From Psychrobacter celer (lineage in GTDB: Bacteria; Pseudomonadota; Gammaproteobacteria; Pseudomonadales; Moraxellaceae): a stretch of 64,000 nucleotides of DNA. Under the pieces are notes generated by a model. The model did no database searches. It worked only from the letters and a program-made list of their open reading frames with translations, and had not been told where the DNA came from. Location: assembly GCF_016107555.1 (NCBI RefSeq), contig NZ_JABASU010000010.1:26040-90039 (forward strand). Direction: 5' to 3'. Position numbers and translations under genes: made by a program. Shown here piece after piece: positions 56,642 through 64,000 of this stretch. The stretch's first letter is position 1. Each line of letters opens with the position of its first letter.

Positions 56642-58918
56642 TTAGCTTTTTTTGCTTGAGCCTTTGCGATTGCTGCTCTTTTTAGCTGGTGATTTTTTGG
56701 CTGGTTGTTTTTTAGCTTGGTCTTTTTTGGTTTGGTTCATCTCACTGGCTTGTAGCTTGGCTTGTAAATCAAAGTCAATTTGTAGCAAGTCCATATTAAC
56801 GCCTGCGACTTTGACTTTGACCAAATCGCCCAGACCAAACAGCGTACCTTTGTCTTTACCGATAAGCTGCTGCTGCGTCTCATCATAGACAAAGAAGTCA
56901 TCGCCGACGTTTGAGATATGCACCAGACCGTCGATATACAAGTCAGTCAAGGTGACAAATAAGCCAAAGCTCGTCACGGTGGTCACCACGCCATTGAACT
57001 CTTCACCGACATGATCTTTCATGTAGTGACATTTGAGCCATGACTCCACAAAACGCGAGGCTTTTTCGGCGCGGCGCTCGGTATCTGAGGTTTGCGTGCC
57101 TGCGTCTTCGAGTGAAAAATCCATCACTGGCTGTTTGCTACCCGTGACTTTTGCCTTGATCGCACGATGTAGCATCAAATCAGGATAACGGCGGATAGGC
57201 GAGGTAAAGTGACTGTACTCGTCATACGCCAAGCCAAAGTGACCGATGTTGTCCGGCGCGTAGTTGGCCTGCATCATCGAGCGCAGCAGCATGCTGTGGA
57301 TGCTAATGGCATCGGGTCTGTCTTTGGTGGCTTCGATGATACGCTGATAATCGGCCTGCGTTGGGCTCTCTTCTGGAAAGCTCAAACCAAAATTTTTGGC
57401 GTACTCATGGATACGCATGGATTTTTCGCTATCTGGCCGATCGTGGTTGCGATATAAGACAGGCAGCTCATGCTTGAGAGCAAAGTTTGCCGCACAAGTA
57501 TTGGCCAGTAGCATACATTCTTCGATCAGCTTTTGCGCATCGCCGCGCGTACGTGGCAATATTGCTTCAATGCCACCTTTTTCATCAAACTTAATGTAGG
57601 TCTCTACTGTCTCAAACTCCATCGCATGACGCTCTTCGCGTTTTTTCAAAAGCAGCTCATAGAGTTGATGCAGTGTATCAATTGATTTTTTGACGTCTTT
57701 ATTGCCTGTCAAAGACTCAGGCACGCCTTTGTCTTTTGGATTGTCAAAATACGCGTTGACTTGGTTGTATGTCAAGCGTGCTTGTGAGTGCATCACACCT
57801 GGATAAAACTCATAGCCTGTGATTTTACCAGCGCGCGATATCTTGATATCAGCCACCATACATAGGCGATCACGATCAGGGTTTAGCGAACAAAGACCAT
57901 TCGACAATACTTCAGGGAGCATCGGAATGACACGATGCGGGAAGTATACTGACGTACCCCGCTCATACGCGTCTTTATCTAACGGCGAGTTTGGCGTGAC
58001 GTAGTGGCTGACATCCGCGATAGCCACTAAGACGCGGTAGTTACCGCCTGAACGTTTTTCGGCATATACCGCATCGTCGAAGTCGCGTGCGTCTTCACCA
58101 TCGATGGTGACTAGGGGTAAATGACGTAAGTCAGTACGGCCCTTTAGGTCTTTGTCAGTAGGCTCCTCGTAATCATTGGCTTGCTTGAGAGCCGCTTCAC
58201 TAAATTCTGATGGAATATCATAATTCAGTAACGTCGTTTCGATGATCAGCTCGCGGTCGTTGTCATCGGAGAGAACTTCAGTGATTTTGCCAGTAGCAAA
58301 CTCGTGCTGGTTTGGCCAATCGATGATGTCGATTTTAACGGGTGCGCCTTGCTTTGCGTTTAGAGCCTGTACGTTGTCATCAGTGACAGTAATGGGTTGG
58401 TGATGGTTTGGACTACCAAGCTCGACACAGTAACCTTCGTCATCACGTGCTAGCGTACCGATGAAGTTGTTTTGACGACGCTCTATGATATCGACGATGC
58501 GGCCTTCGGTGCGACCGCGGTTGTCTGTTGAGGTGCCGATTGCGGCTACTGTATCGCCGTTAAATACCCAACGCATTTGTTTTTCGTGCAAAAACAAATC
58601 GGGCATGTCTTCTAATAGCACAAAGCCAAAACCTTTGGGGTGCGCAGACACAGTACCGGTGACCACATCTTGCTTAGTCACTGTCCGATAACGATAAGGA
58701 CGACCTTCACGGTTTACTTGACCGTCGCGTGCCATGGCTTTTAGGCGATTGCCCAGCGCATCAAACTGATCTGGATCTTCAATCTCAAAGATCTGCGCCA
58801 GCTGCTTGTGAGTGACTTCGCCATGCTCATTAATCGTGCTCAGTATTAGCTCGCGACTAGGGATAGGATTGTCATATCTTTTTGCCTCACTTGAGGCGTT
58901 TGGATCGTTCCAACTCAT
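56642..58918 (-). CDS. rnr: Ribonuclease R
   Basis: 3'-5' exoribonuclease of 758 aa that digests structured RNA and is important in the cold. N-terminal winged-helix (ILSTINEHGEVTHKQLAQIFEI), two cold-shock domains (~70-230), the RNB catalytic domain with TIDGEDARDFDDAVYAEK near residue 272 (metal-binding Asps), YSHFTSPIRRYPDLMLHRAIKA near 555, an S1 domain (~620-705) and a Lys/Ser-rich tail. The tail is shorter than in E. coli RNase R (813 aa). Confidence 0.96.
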   Translation of the reverse strand: MSWNDPNASSEAKRYDNPIPSRELILSTINEHGEVTHKQLAQIFEIEDPDQFDALGNRLKAMARDGQVNREGRPYRYRTVTKQDVVTGTVSAHPKGFGFVLLEDMPDLFLHEKQMRWVFNGDTVAAIGTSTDNRGRTEGRIVDIIERRQNNFIGTLARDDEGYCVELGSPNHHQPITVTDDNVQALNAKQGAPVKIDIIDWPNQHEFATGKITEVLSDDNDRELIIETTLLNYDIPSEFSEAALKQANDYEEPTDKDLKGRTDLRHLPLVTIDGEDARDFDDAVYAEKRSGGNYRVLVAIADVSHYVTPNSPLDKDAYERGTSVYFPHRVIPMLPEVLSNGLCSLNPDRDRLCMVADIKISRAGKITGYEFYPGVMHSQARLTYNQVNAYFDNPKDKGVPESLTGNKDVKKSIDTLHQLYELLLKKREERHAMEFETVETYIKFDEKGGIEAILPRTRGDAQKLIEECMLLANTCAANFALKHELPVLYRNHDRPDSEKSMRIHEYAKNFGLSFPEESPTQADYQRIIEATKDRPDAISIHSMLLRSMMQANYAPDNIGHFGLAYDEYSHFTSPIRRYPDLMLHRAIKAKVTGSKQPVMDFSLEDAGTQTSDTERRAEKASRFVESWLKCHYMKDHVGEEFNGVVTTVTSFGLFVTLTDLYIDGLVHISNVGDDFFVYDETQQQLIGKDKGTLFGLGDLVKVKVAGVNMDLLQIDFDLQAKLQASEMNQTKKDQAKKQPAKKSPAKKSSNRKGSSKKS

Positions 58919-59059
58919 AAATTACCGTATCTATTTTTAAAATTATTAATAAGGGCTATCTTAACACGAACGACGAGGCAATATCTTGCGTCAATCGTCT
59001 AATCTGTATTAAGTCGCAGCAAGCTGTCTGCTTTTACAGAAGACAGCTGAAAAAGCCCA

Positions 59060-60304
59060 TCAAATATCGATATCCACCGCATTGGACTTATCGGTGATTT
59101 TTTTGCTGTCTAATTCCTTTGAGACCTCTAGTACCGTGGTCTGATTGGATTTATCGAGATACTTTTGTGCTTTATCGACCTCAGTGGTCAAGGTATTGAC
59201 CGTTTGTTTCATGTTCTCTAGCGCTTCAACTTTATAATTGCTGATCATGTCCATCGTATCATAGACATTATTGAAGGCGTTTTGCAGTTTATCAAGCTCG
59301 ATACTGCTGCTGGTCGCCTGCTCATGGATCTCGCCCGATTGACGTTTGAGCATCGCAGAGGTCGATTCGATCAAACTGCTGGTGGTTTTATTCAGCGCAG
59401 TGATTTGATCAAGTACCAGTTTTTGATTGGTCATCGCTTGTGCGACCACCACCGCCGTGCGGAGCGCTGAGATGGTCGTCGTGGTCGCGCGATCGACACC
59501 TTTGATCAGCTCCAGATTGTTTTTGCGAATGGTATCAAGCGCCAAATAACCTTGGACGTTGACGGCCAACTGCGTCAAAAAGTCGGTGTTTTTTTGGCGC
59601 ACATAAAACAGCATCTCTTCTTTGATGATGCGCGCTTTTTCTGGGTCAGTCGCCTCGATGGCATAGACTTTTTGCTCCAACTGCTCATCGATTTTTTTGC
59701 CCACATAAATGTACTGACGAATCGATTGCATCAGCTCCCACATATTGACTTTTTCTTGCTCAATCATGGCGTTGTCTTTGAGCAGCTCGTCTTTGCCGTT
59801 ATAGAGACTGGTCACGACGGCATTGATATGTGACTGCGCTGACTCGTATTGACGAAAGTAATCTTGAACCTTGTTGCCAAAAGGAATAAGGCCAAACAGC
59901 TTGCGTGAGCTGGTCAAATCTTTTTTGCTAGGGTCCAAATCTTCGACGATACCGCGCAGCTCTGTCAGAGATTTGGCGATGGGGGAGTTATCAAACAAAT
60001 TGTCGTTGATGCTTTTTGCTGGCAGCTCGAGCATACGATTAGAAACTTGCGCGGACTCACGAATCTCTTTATTGCCTAAGTTGTGTATGGACTGGACGTT
60101 TTGTTGAAACTCAGGGCTATGTACAGAGTTGGTGATGACATGATCGACAAAAGCATCAACTTTAGCATCGAGCTCTGGTATCTGGCTTTTATCGAGGGTT
60201 ACCATCTGGTCGGCTTCACTTTTTTGTATTTCTTTGACGGGCTCAGGCGGCGTCAGTGAAATGCTTGGCGCAGCGGCATTTTCTGGTGGCGTCAATTCTT
60301 GCAT
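59060..60304 (-). CDS. TelA-family toxic anion resistance protein
   Basis: 414 aa, almost wholly helical, of the TelA/KlaA/YceH type linked to tellurite and cell-envelope stress. Landmarks are LFGLIPFGNKVQDYFRQYESAQSHINAVV near 150, MWELMQSIRQYIYVGKKIDEQLE near 205, and RATTTTISALRTAVVVAQAMTNQKLVLDQITALNKTTSSLIESTS near 285-330. It lacks a signal peptide. Such genes often follow xpaC, but none is adjacent here; upstream is 500 bp of non-coding DNA. Actual role unknown. Confidence 0.88.
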   Translation of the reverse strand: MQELTPPENAAAPSISLTPPEPVKEIQKSEADQMVTLDKSQIPELDAKVDAFVDHVITNSVHSPEFQQNVQSIHNLGNKEIRESAQVSNRMLELPAKSINDNLFDNSPIAKSLTELRGIVEDLDPSKKDLTSSRKLFGLIPFGNKVQDYFRQYESAQSHINAVVTSLYNGKDELLKDNAMIEQEKVNMWELMQSIRQYIYVGKKIDEQLEQKVYAIEATDPEKARIIKEEMLFYVRQKNTDFLTQLAVNVQGYLALDTIRKNNLELIKGVDRATTTTISALRTAVVVAQAMTNQKLVLDQITALNKTTSSLIESTSAMLKRQSGEIHEQATSSSIELDKLQNAFNNVYDTMDMISNYKVEALENMKQTVNTLTTEVDKAQKYLDKSNQTTVLEVSKELDSKKITDKSNAVDIDI

Positions 60305-60805
60305 AAAGTTTCCTATAATATCTAGAGGGAAAAAATCAGTAATACATCATCCGTGCGGTTTATGTAGTGTCGACTATATCGGGTATTGTTTTATTTAAAA
60401 GACAAGTCGCGGCCTGTATGTCACAGCCTGTGGTTTATATAAAGCCGAATAAATACAAAGGCGAATAAATACAGAGCCATTGAGCTTTAGACTAACTGGT
60501 AATGAAAAGCTTGAGAAGAGAGGTTTTGTAAAATAGCGTCAGCTTGTGATACCAAAAACAGTGTTTAAAAACGCTATAACTGATAAAAACTATAGGTGAT
60601 AAAAACCATAGTTAATAAAGGCAATATCGCTGCTTATGATAAATAGGCAGAAAGCCTATGTACAAAAAAACCATCAATATCCCGTAGCATATTGATGGTC
60701 AACAGTATAAGTATCCATATTAATCAATATCGACATTATCTAACATCGACGGATTAGCATGCCGATTGATAGCTGCCACTAACTAATAGCAATCTGGTTA
60801 GTCGA
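60305..60805. other. Intergenic region between infC and telA
   Basis: 501 bp with the infC terminator and a few short direct repeats (GCGAATAAATACA-like at about 60447-60475; GATAAAAACTATAG-like at 60583-60614). The rpmI-rplT genes that usually follow infC are not here. Confidence 0.6.
60664..60699 (-). terminator. Rho-independent terminator after infC
   Basis: 11-bp stem ACCATCAATAT / ATATTGATGGT with an 8-nt loop; minus-strand T run follows. Confidence 0.92.
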
Positions 60806-61327
60806 TCACTTTTTCTTAGTTGGGCCGAGCAGCATACCCATCTGACGACCTTCCATCTTAGGATATTGTTCGACGTTTGAGATATCAGCGGTATCTTCAA
60901 TGATGCGGTCAAGTTGCTTGCGACCAATCTCTTGGTGCGCCATTTCGCGTCCACGGAAACGAATACTAATCTTAACCTTATCTTGATTTTCTAAGAAACT
61001 AATGATTTTACGCAGCTTAACTTGATAATCCGCCTCTTCAGTACTAGGGCGTAGTTTCATCTCTTTAAGCTGAGTCTGCTTTTGGTTTTTCTTAGCTTCT
61101 TTGGCCTTTTGTTTTTGATCATATAAGAAGTGCTTATAATCCATGATCTTACATACAGGCGGTTTTGCTTCAGGAACCAATTCGACCAAATCTAAGTTTT
61201 CATCACGCGCCGCTTTCATCGCGGTTTCGATATCGACCACGCCCATTTGTTCGCCGTCTTCTTTAACGAGTCGGACTTCTTTGACTTTGATATCTTCGTT
61301 GATGTTCAAACGGTTGGACTGTTTAAT
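60806..61327 (-). CDS. infC: Translation initiation factor IF-3 (probable AUU start)
   Basis: IF-3 keeps ribosomal subunits apart and proofreads the start codon. From the ATT at 61327 it is 173 aa: [21 protein letters not shown] matches the family N-terminus, and AGGAG lies 8 nt upstream. The only ordinary start in frame is a TTG six codons later, which would remove the conserved NR(L/I)N segment. An AUU start, used for IF-3 autoregulation in E. coli, is therefore likely. The C-domain has [24 protein letters not shown] residues and ends GPTKKK. Six bases downstream of thrS. Confidence 0.93.
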   Translation of the reverse strand: MKQSNRLNINEDIKVKEVRLVKEDGEQMGVVDIETAMKAARDENLDLVELVPEAKPPVCKIMDYKHFLYDQKQKAKEAKKNQKQTQLKEMKLRPSTEEADYQVKLRKIISFLENQDKVKISIRFRGREMAHQEIGRKQLDRIIEDTADISNVEQYPKMEGRQMGMLLGPTKKK

Positions 61328-61332
61328 AGGTA

Positions 61333-63267
61333 TTACTCCTCATCTGTTTTTGGGGTCTGTCGGCCTTTTTTACCGACAGCGGTCTGTACTAATGCCATAA
61401 AGTCAGAGATACTCATCACGCCAAGGTTTTCGCCTTCACGCGTCCGGACATTGACGCTGCCCGTTTCAATCTCTTTATCCCCTAATACTAGCATATAGGG
61501 AATACGTTCTAATGTTTTCTCTCGTATCTTAAATCCAATCTTTTCGTTACGCAAGTCGCTAACGGCTCGAATACCGACGTTTTTCAGCTCATTAACCACA
61601 TTTTCACAAGCCTCTGCTTGCTTGTCAGTGATATTCATCACCACCACTTGCTTGGGTGCAAGCCATACTGGCATCCAACCGGCATAGTGTTCGATCAAAA
61701 TACCGATGAAACGCTCGAACGATCCTAAGATAGCACGGTGTAGCATGATTGGGGTTTCACGCTCGTTTTGTTCGTTGACGAATTCGGCATCAAGACGCTC
61801 AGGCATATTGGGGTCGACCTGAATGGTACCGCACTGCCAAACGCGGCCTAGAGAGTCTTTTAGACTAAATTCAATCTTCGGACCATAAAACGCGCCTTCA
61901 CCCGGTAAGTATTCCCAATCGAGACCTGAGCTGTCGAGAGCATCGGCCAAAGCTTTTTCGGAAAAATCCCAAGACTCATCAGAGCCGACACGCTTTTCAG
62001 GGCGGGTGGAGAGCTTCATAATGATGTTGTCAAAGCCGAAGTCTTCGTAGACTTTTAGGGTCAGTTTAATAAAGTCAGCGACCTCTTGCTGAATTTGTGC
62101 TGCGGTACAGAAGATATGCGCATCATCTTGAGTAAAGCCGCGTACGCGCATCAAACCATGTAGCGAACCTGAAGGCTCATTACGGTGACACGAGCCAAAC
62201 TCTGCCATACGCAGTGGCAGGTCACGATATGACTTTAGGCCTTGGTTAAATACTTGCACGTGACATGGGCAGTTCATTGGCTTTACCGCATAATCACGGT
62301 TTTCGCTGGCAGTGGTAAACATATTGGTGGCATAGTTGCCCCAGTGTCCTGAGCGCTCCCACAAGCTACGATCAACGATTTGCGGTGTTTTAATTTCTTC
62401 ATAGCCGTGATCGTGTTGGACTTTGCGCATATATTGCTCAAGCACTTGATAAATCGTCCAGCCATTAGGGTGCCAAAACACCATGCCCGGCGCTTGCTCT
62501 TGCATATGAAACAGATTGAGCGCTTTACCAATTTTACGGTGGTCGCGTTTTTCCGCTTCTTCAATACGCTGGATATAGGCCTTTAGGTCTTTTTTATCAG
62601 CCCACGCTGTACCATAGATACGTTGCAGCTGCTCGTTTTTGGCATCACCGCGCCAGTATGCACCCGACATTTTGGTCAGTTTAAACACCTTCAAAAACCG
62701 TGTGTTTGGCACATGCGGCCCACGGCACATATCGACGTACTCTTGATGATGGTACAGACCAAAGGCTTCTTCACCCGGCATATCATTGATCAGTTTCAGC
62801 TTATAATCTTCGCCGCGCGCTTCGAATATCTTGATGACTTCATCGCGCGGTGTCATTTTTTTGATAACATCATAATCTTGTTTGATCAGTTGCATCATGC
62901 GTTTTTCGATGGCTTCCATATGCTCAGGGGTAAACGGCGTCTCGCTATAGATGTCGTAATAAAAACCATCTTCGATGACCGGTCCGATGACCATTTTTAC
63001 CTCTGGATAGAGCTGTTTTACTGCATGACCTAACAAGTGGGCGCAGGAGTGGCGAATGATATCGACACCGTCAGCGTCTTTTGGCGTCACGATTTCAACT
63101 TTGGCATCATGGGTGATCGGATCGTGTGCATCGACTAATTGACCATCAACGCGCCCAGCGACTGTCGCTTTGGCAAGTCCTGCACCAATACTCTGCGCCA
63201 CTTCCATGACAGTTGTATTGCCTTCAAAGTTTTTTACGCTACCATCTGGTAAAGTAATCGCTACCAT
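61333..63267 (-). CDS. thrS: Threonyl-tRNA synthetase
   Basis: Class II synthetase of 644 aa. N-terminal TGS domain (1-62), the editing domain (~63-225, with [16 protein letters not shown]) and the catalytic core. Motif 2 is around [23 protein letters not shown], the zinc Cys in [10 protein letters not shown] near 336 and motif 3 near [16 protein letters not shown]. The anticodon-binding domain follows to the end. It is co-directional with infC and probably co-transcribed, the standard thrS-infC unit. Confidence 0.97.
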   Translation of the reverse strand: MVAITLPDGSVKNFEGNTTVMEVAQSIGAGLAKATVAGRVDGQLVDAHDPITHDAKVEIVTPKDADGVDIIRHSCAHLLGHAVKQLYPEVKMVIGPVIEDGFYYDIYSETPFTPEHMEAIEKRMMQLIKQDYDVIKKMTPRDEVIKIFEARGEDYKLKLINDMPGEEAFGLYHHQEYVDMCRGPHVPNTRFLKVFKLTKMSGAYWRGDAKNEQLQRIYGTAWADKKDLKAYIQRIEEAEKRDHRKIGKALNLFHMQEQAPGMVFWHPNGWTIYQVLEQYMRKVQHDHGYEEIKTPQIVDRSLWERSGHWGNYATNMFTTASENRDYAVKPMNCPCHVQVFNQGLKSYRDLPLRMAEFGSCHRNEPSGSLHGLMRVRGFTQDDAHIFCTAAQIQQEVADFIKLTLKVYEDFGFDNIIMKLSTRPEKRVGSDESWDFSEKALADALDSSGLDWEYLPGEGAFYGPKIEFSLKDSLGRVWQCGTIQVDPNMPERLDAEFVNEQNERETPIMLHRAILGSFERFIGILIEHYAGWMPVWLAPKQVVVMNITDKQAEACENVVNELKNVGIRAVSDLRNEKIGFKIREKTLERIPYMLVLGDKEIETGSVNVRTREGENLGVMSISDFMALVQTAVGKKGRQTPKTDEE

Positions 63268-63865
63268 AATCTATTCACCTTTTTGGATCCGTTGGCAGTG
63301 ATGATTGCAACCATCAATCATATAACCGTAAGACCGCATCAATTATATCTAACTGCTGTGATATGTTAAGAAAAGTACCACCCAAAATACTAAGTTGAGA
63401 CGATATTAACAGCAGGCTTTTGGCCACTTTATCTAAAGGCTCACTTTAGCATTACAAGGTAGTGTCATAAAAGCCACTATTATAGCAAACACTGCCTAGC
63501 AACACTAGGTTGGAGACTATAGATACAAAGTGACAAAAGTATTATAACAAGCGACGTCAGCACGGTGACTGTTCAAGTATCGATGCAGCACTTGATGCTT
63601 CAAGGTTACCTAATTACCGATGCTATGAAAAATAACGTCTTATCTCGCTGCATCATGTTTATATCGGATTGACTATATAAGTATTTATTAAGCAGATTTC
63701 AATAGGTAATAGATAACGCCAATTTTGCTACCACTATATAACTAATGAAGTGATGATGGTTTAAGTCGCAGCGCCGTCCTAAAAAAAGTTTTTTCACTAA
63801 CATATTGAAAATACTAGTCTATTTTATATTTATCAAAATTAATTAAAAAACTTGTCAAAAAGCAG
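63268..63865. other. Intergenic region upstream of thrS
   Basis: About 600 bp with no gene. It holds the thrS leader on the minus strand and an AT-rich stretch (63780-63860) that may act as UP element for the promoter at 63866. A segment TTTATATCGGATTGACTATA (63659-63678) resembles a flank of the dispersed repeat at 33347. Confidence 0.45.
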
Positions 63866-63893
63866 TTGACACCCGTCAGAAACTCTCTATAAT
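63866..63893 (+). promoter_or_regulatory. Strong sigma-70 promoter, stable-RNA type
   Basis: Perfect TTGACA (63866-63871) and perfect TATAAT (63888-63893) with 16-bp spacing, preceded by an A/T-rich UP-like tract. No coding frame follows in the remaining 107 bp, and a second perfect TTGACA starts at 63984. Two tandem consensus promoters are typical of rRNA or tRNA operons, which would lie just past the right edge. Confidence 0.75.
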
Positions 63894-63983
63894 ACGCACC
63901 TCATCAGGACGAGCTAAGCATTACTAGGGTAAATTACATAGTAATAACGCAGCGAACCTTGAGAAACAAATTATAAAAAAAGC

Positions 63984-63989
63984 TTGACA
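63984..63989 (+). promoter_or_regulatory. Second consensus -35 box at the window edge
   Basis: TTGACA with the -10 box expected at about 64006, beyond the window. Confidence 0.45.
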
Positions 63990-64000
63990 AACCAAATCGT

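Noticed and set aside
63268..63420. T-box or attenuator before thrS
   Set aside because: No T-box sequence or leader peptide could be recognised.

Overview
The window is chromosomal DNA of a gamma-proteobacterium of the family Moraxellaceae, most likely Psychrobacter. This is inferred from gene order and protein character (fmt-rsmB...lysM-dprA-tsaC, nqrABCDEF with apbE and nqrM, HchA, AvtA, a desaturase), not from a search. The left end keeps the origin-side gene order known from Pseudomonas/Acinetobacter. It also carries three parS-like palindromes within 11 kb (one perfect), so this part probably lies close to oriC and the ParB-loading zone.

Layout. 0-11.6 kb: end of fmt, rsmB, thrC, a LysM protein, dprA broken by one in-frame amber codon, tsaC, a GbsR/MarR-like regulator, a desaturase, an SDR39U1 epimerase, a small membrane protein and a phosphoesterase remnant. 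11.6-18.6 kb: an HSL-type esterase, grpE and dnaK (heat-shock-like promoter, no dnaJ), then bioC and bioF. 19-22 kb: two tandem paralogous outer-membrane beta-barrels, then an NfeD/SPFH pair. 22-30.4 kb: hemN, a lipoprotein Ntn-hydrolase acylase, comM, gph, a DUF4385 gene, a small exported protein and tRNA-Phe. 30.5-36 kb: a PanZ-like GNAT gene, hisB, hisH, a membrane protein, hchA and avtA. 36.1-38.4 kb: an AT-rich island with a stand-alone reverse transcriptase, a small membrane protein gene, an in-frame partial duplicate of that gene and a long inverted repeat. 38.4-44 kb: a YbbP/YbbA-like ABC system, tesA and an MFS transporter. 44.3-52.2 kb: the Na+-translocating NADH:quinone reductase operon (nqrA-F) followed by its maturation genes apbE and nqrM. 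53.3-64 kb: hisA far from hisBH, a 14-bp minisatellite, a BON-MscS channel, a MITE-like element, rnr, telA, infC (probable AUU start), thrS, and a strong stable-RNA-type promoter at the right edge.

Most of the window is ordinary core genome. The best candidate for an undescribed system is the island at 36.1-38.4 kb. The RT has intact catalytic motifs (YADD) but no intron maturase or endonuclease domain and none of the retron signature motifs I looked for. Its upstream neighbour encodes a small membrane protein whose C-terminal coding segment is repeated exactly 441 bp (147 codons) away in the same frame, and a 17-bp-arm inverted repeat fills the gap between the two genes. This resembles anti-phage RT systems paired with a membrane effector and/or an adjacent template RNA. 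Other points of interest are the parS cluster, the dprA nonsense mutation beside an intact comM, split his and infC loci, two inverted copies of a dispersed extragenic repeat, and the minisatellite.
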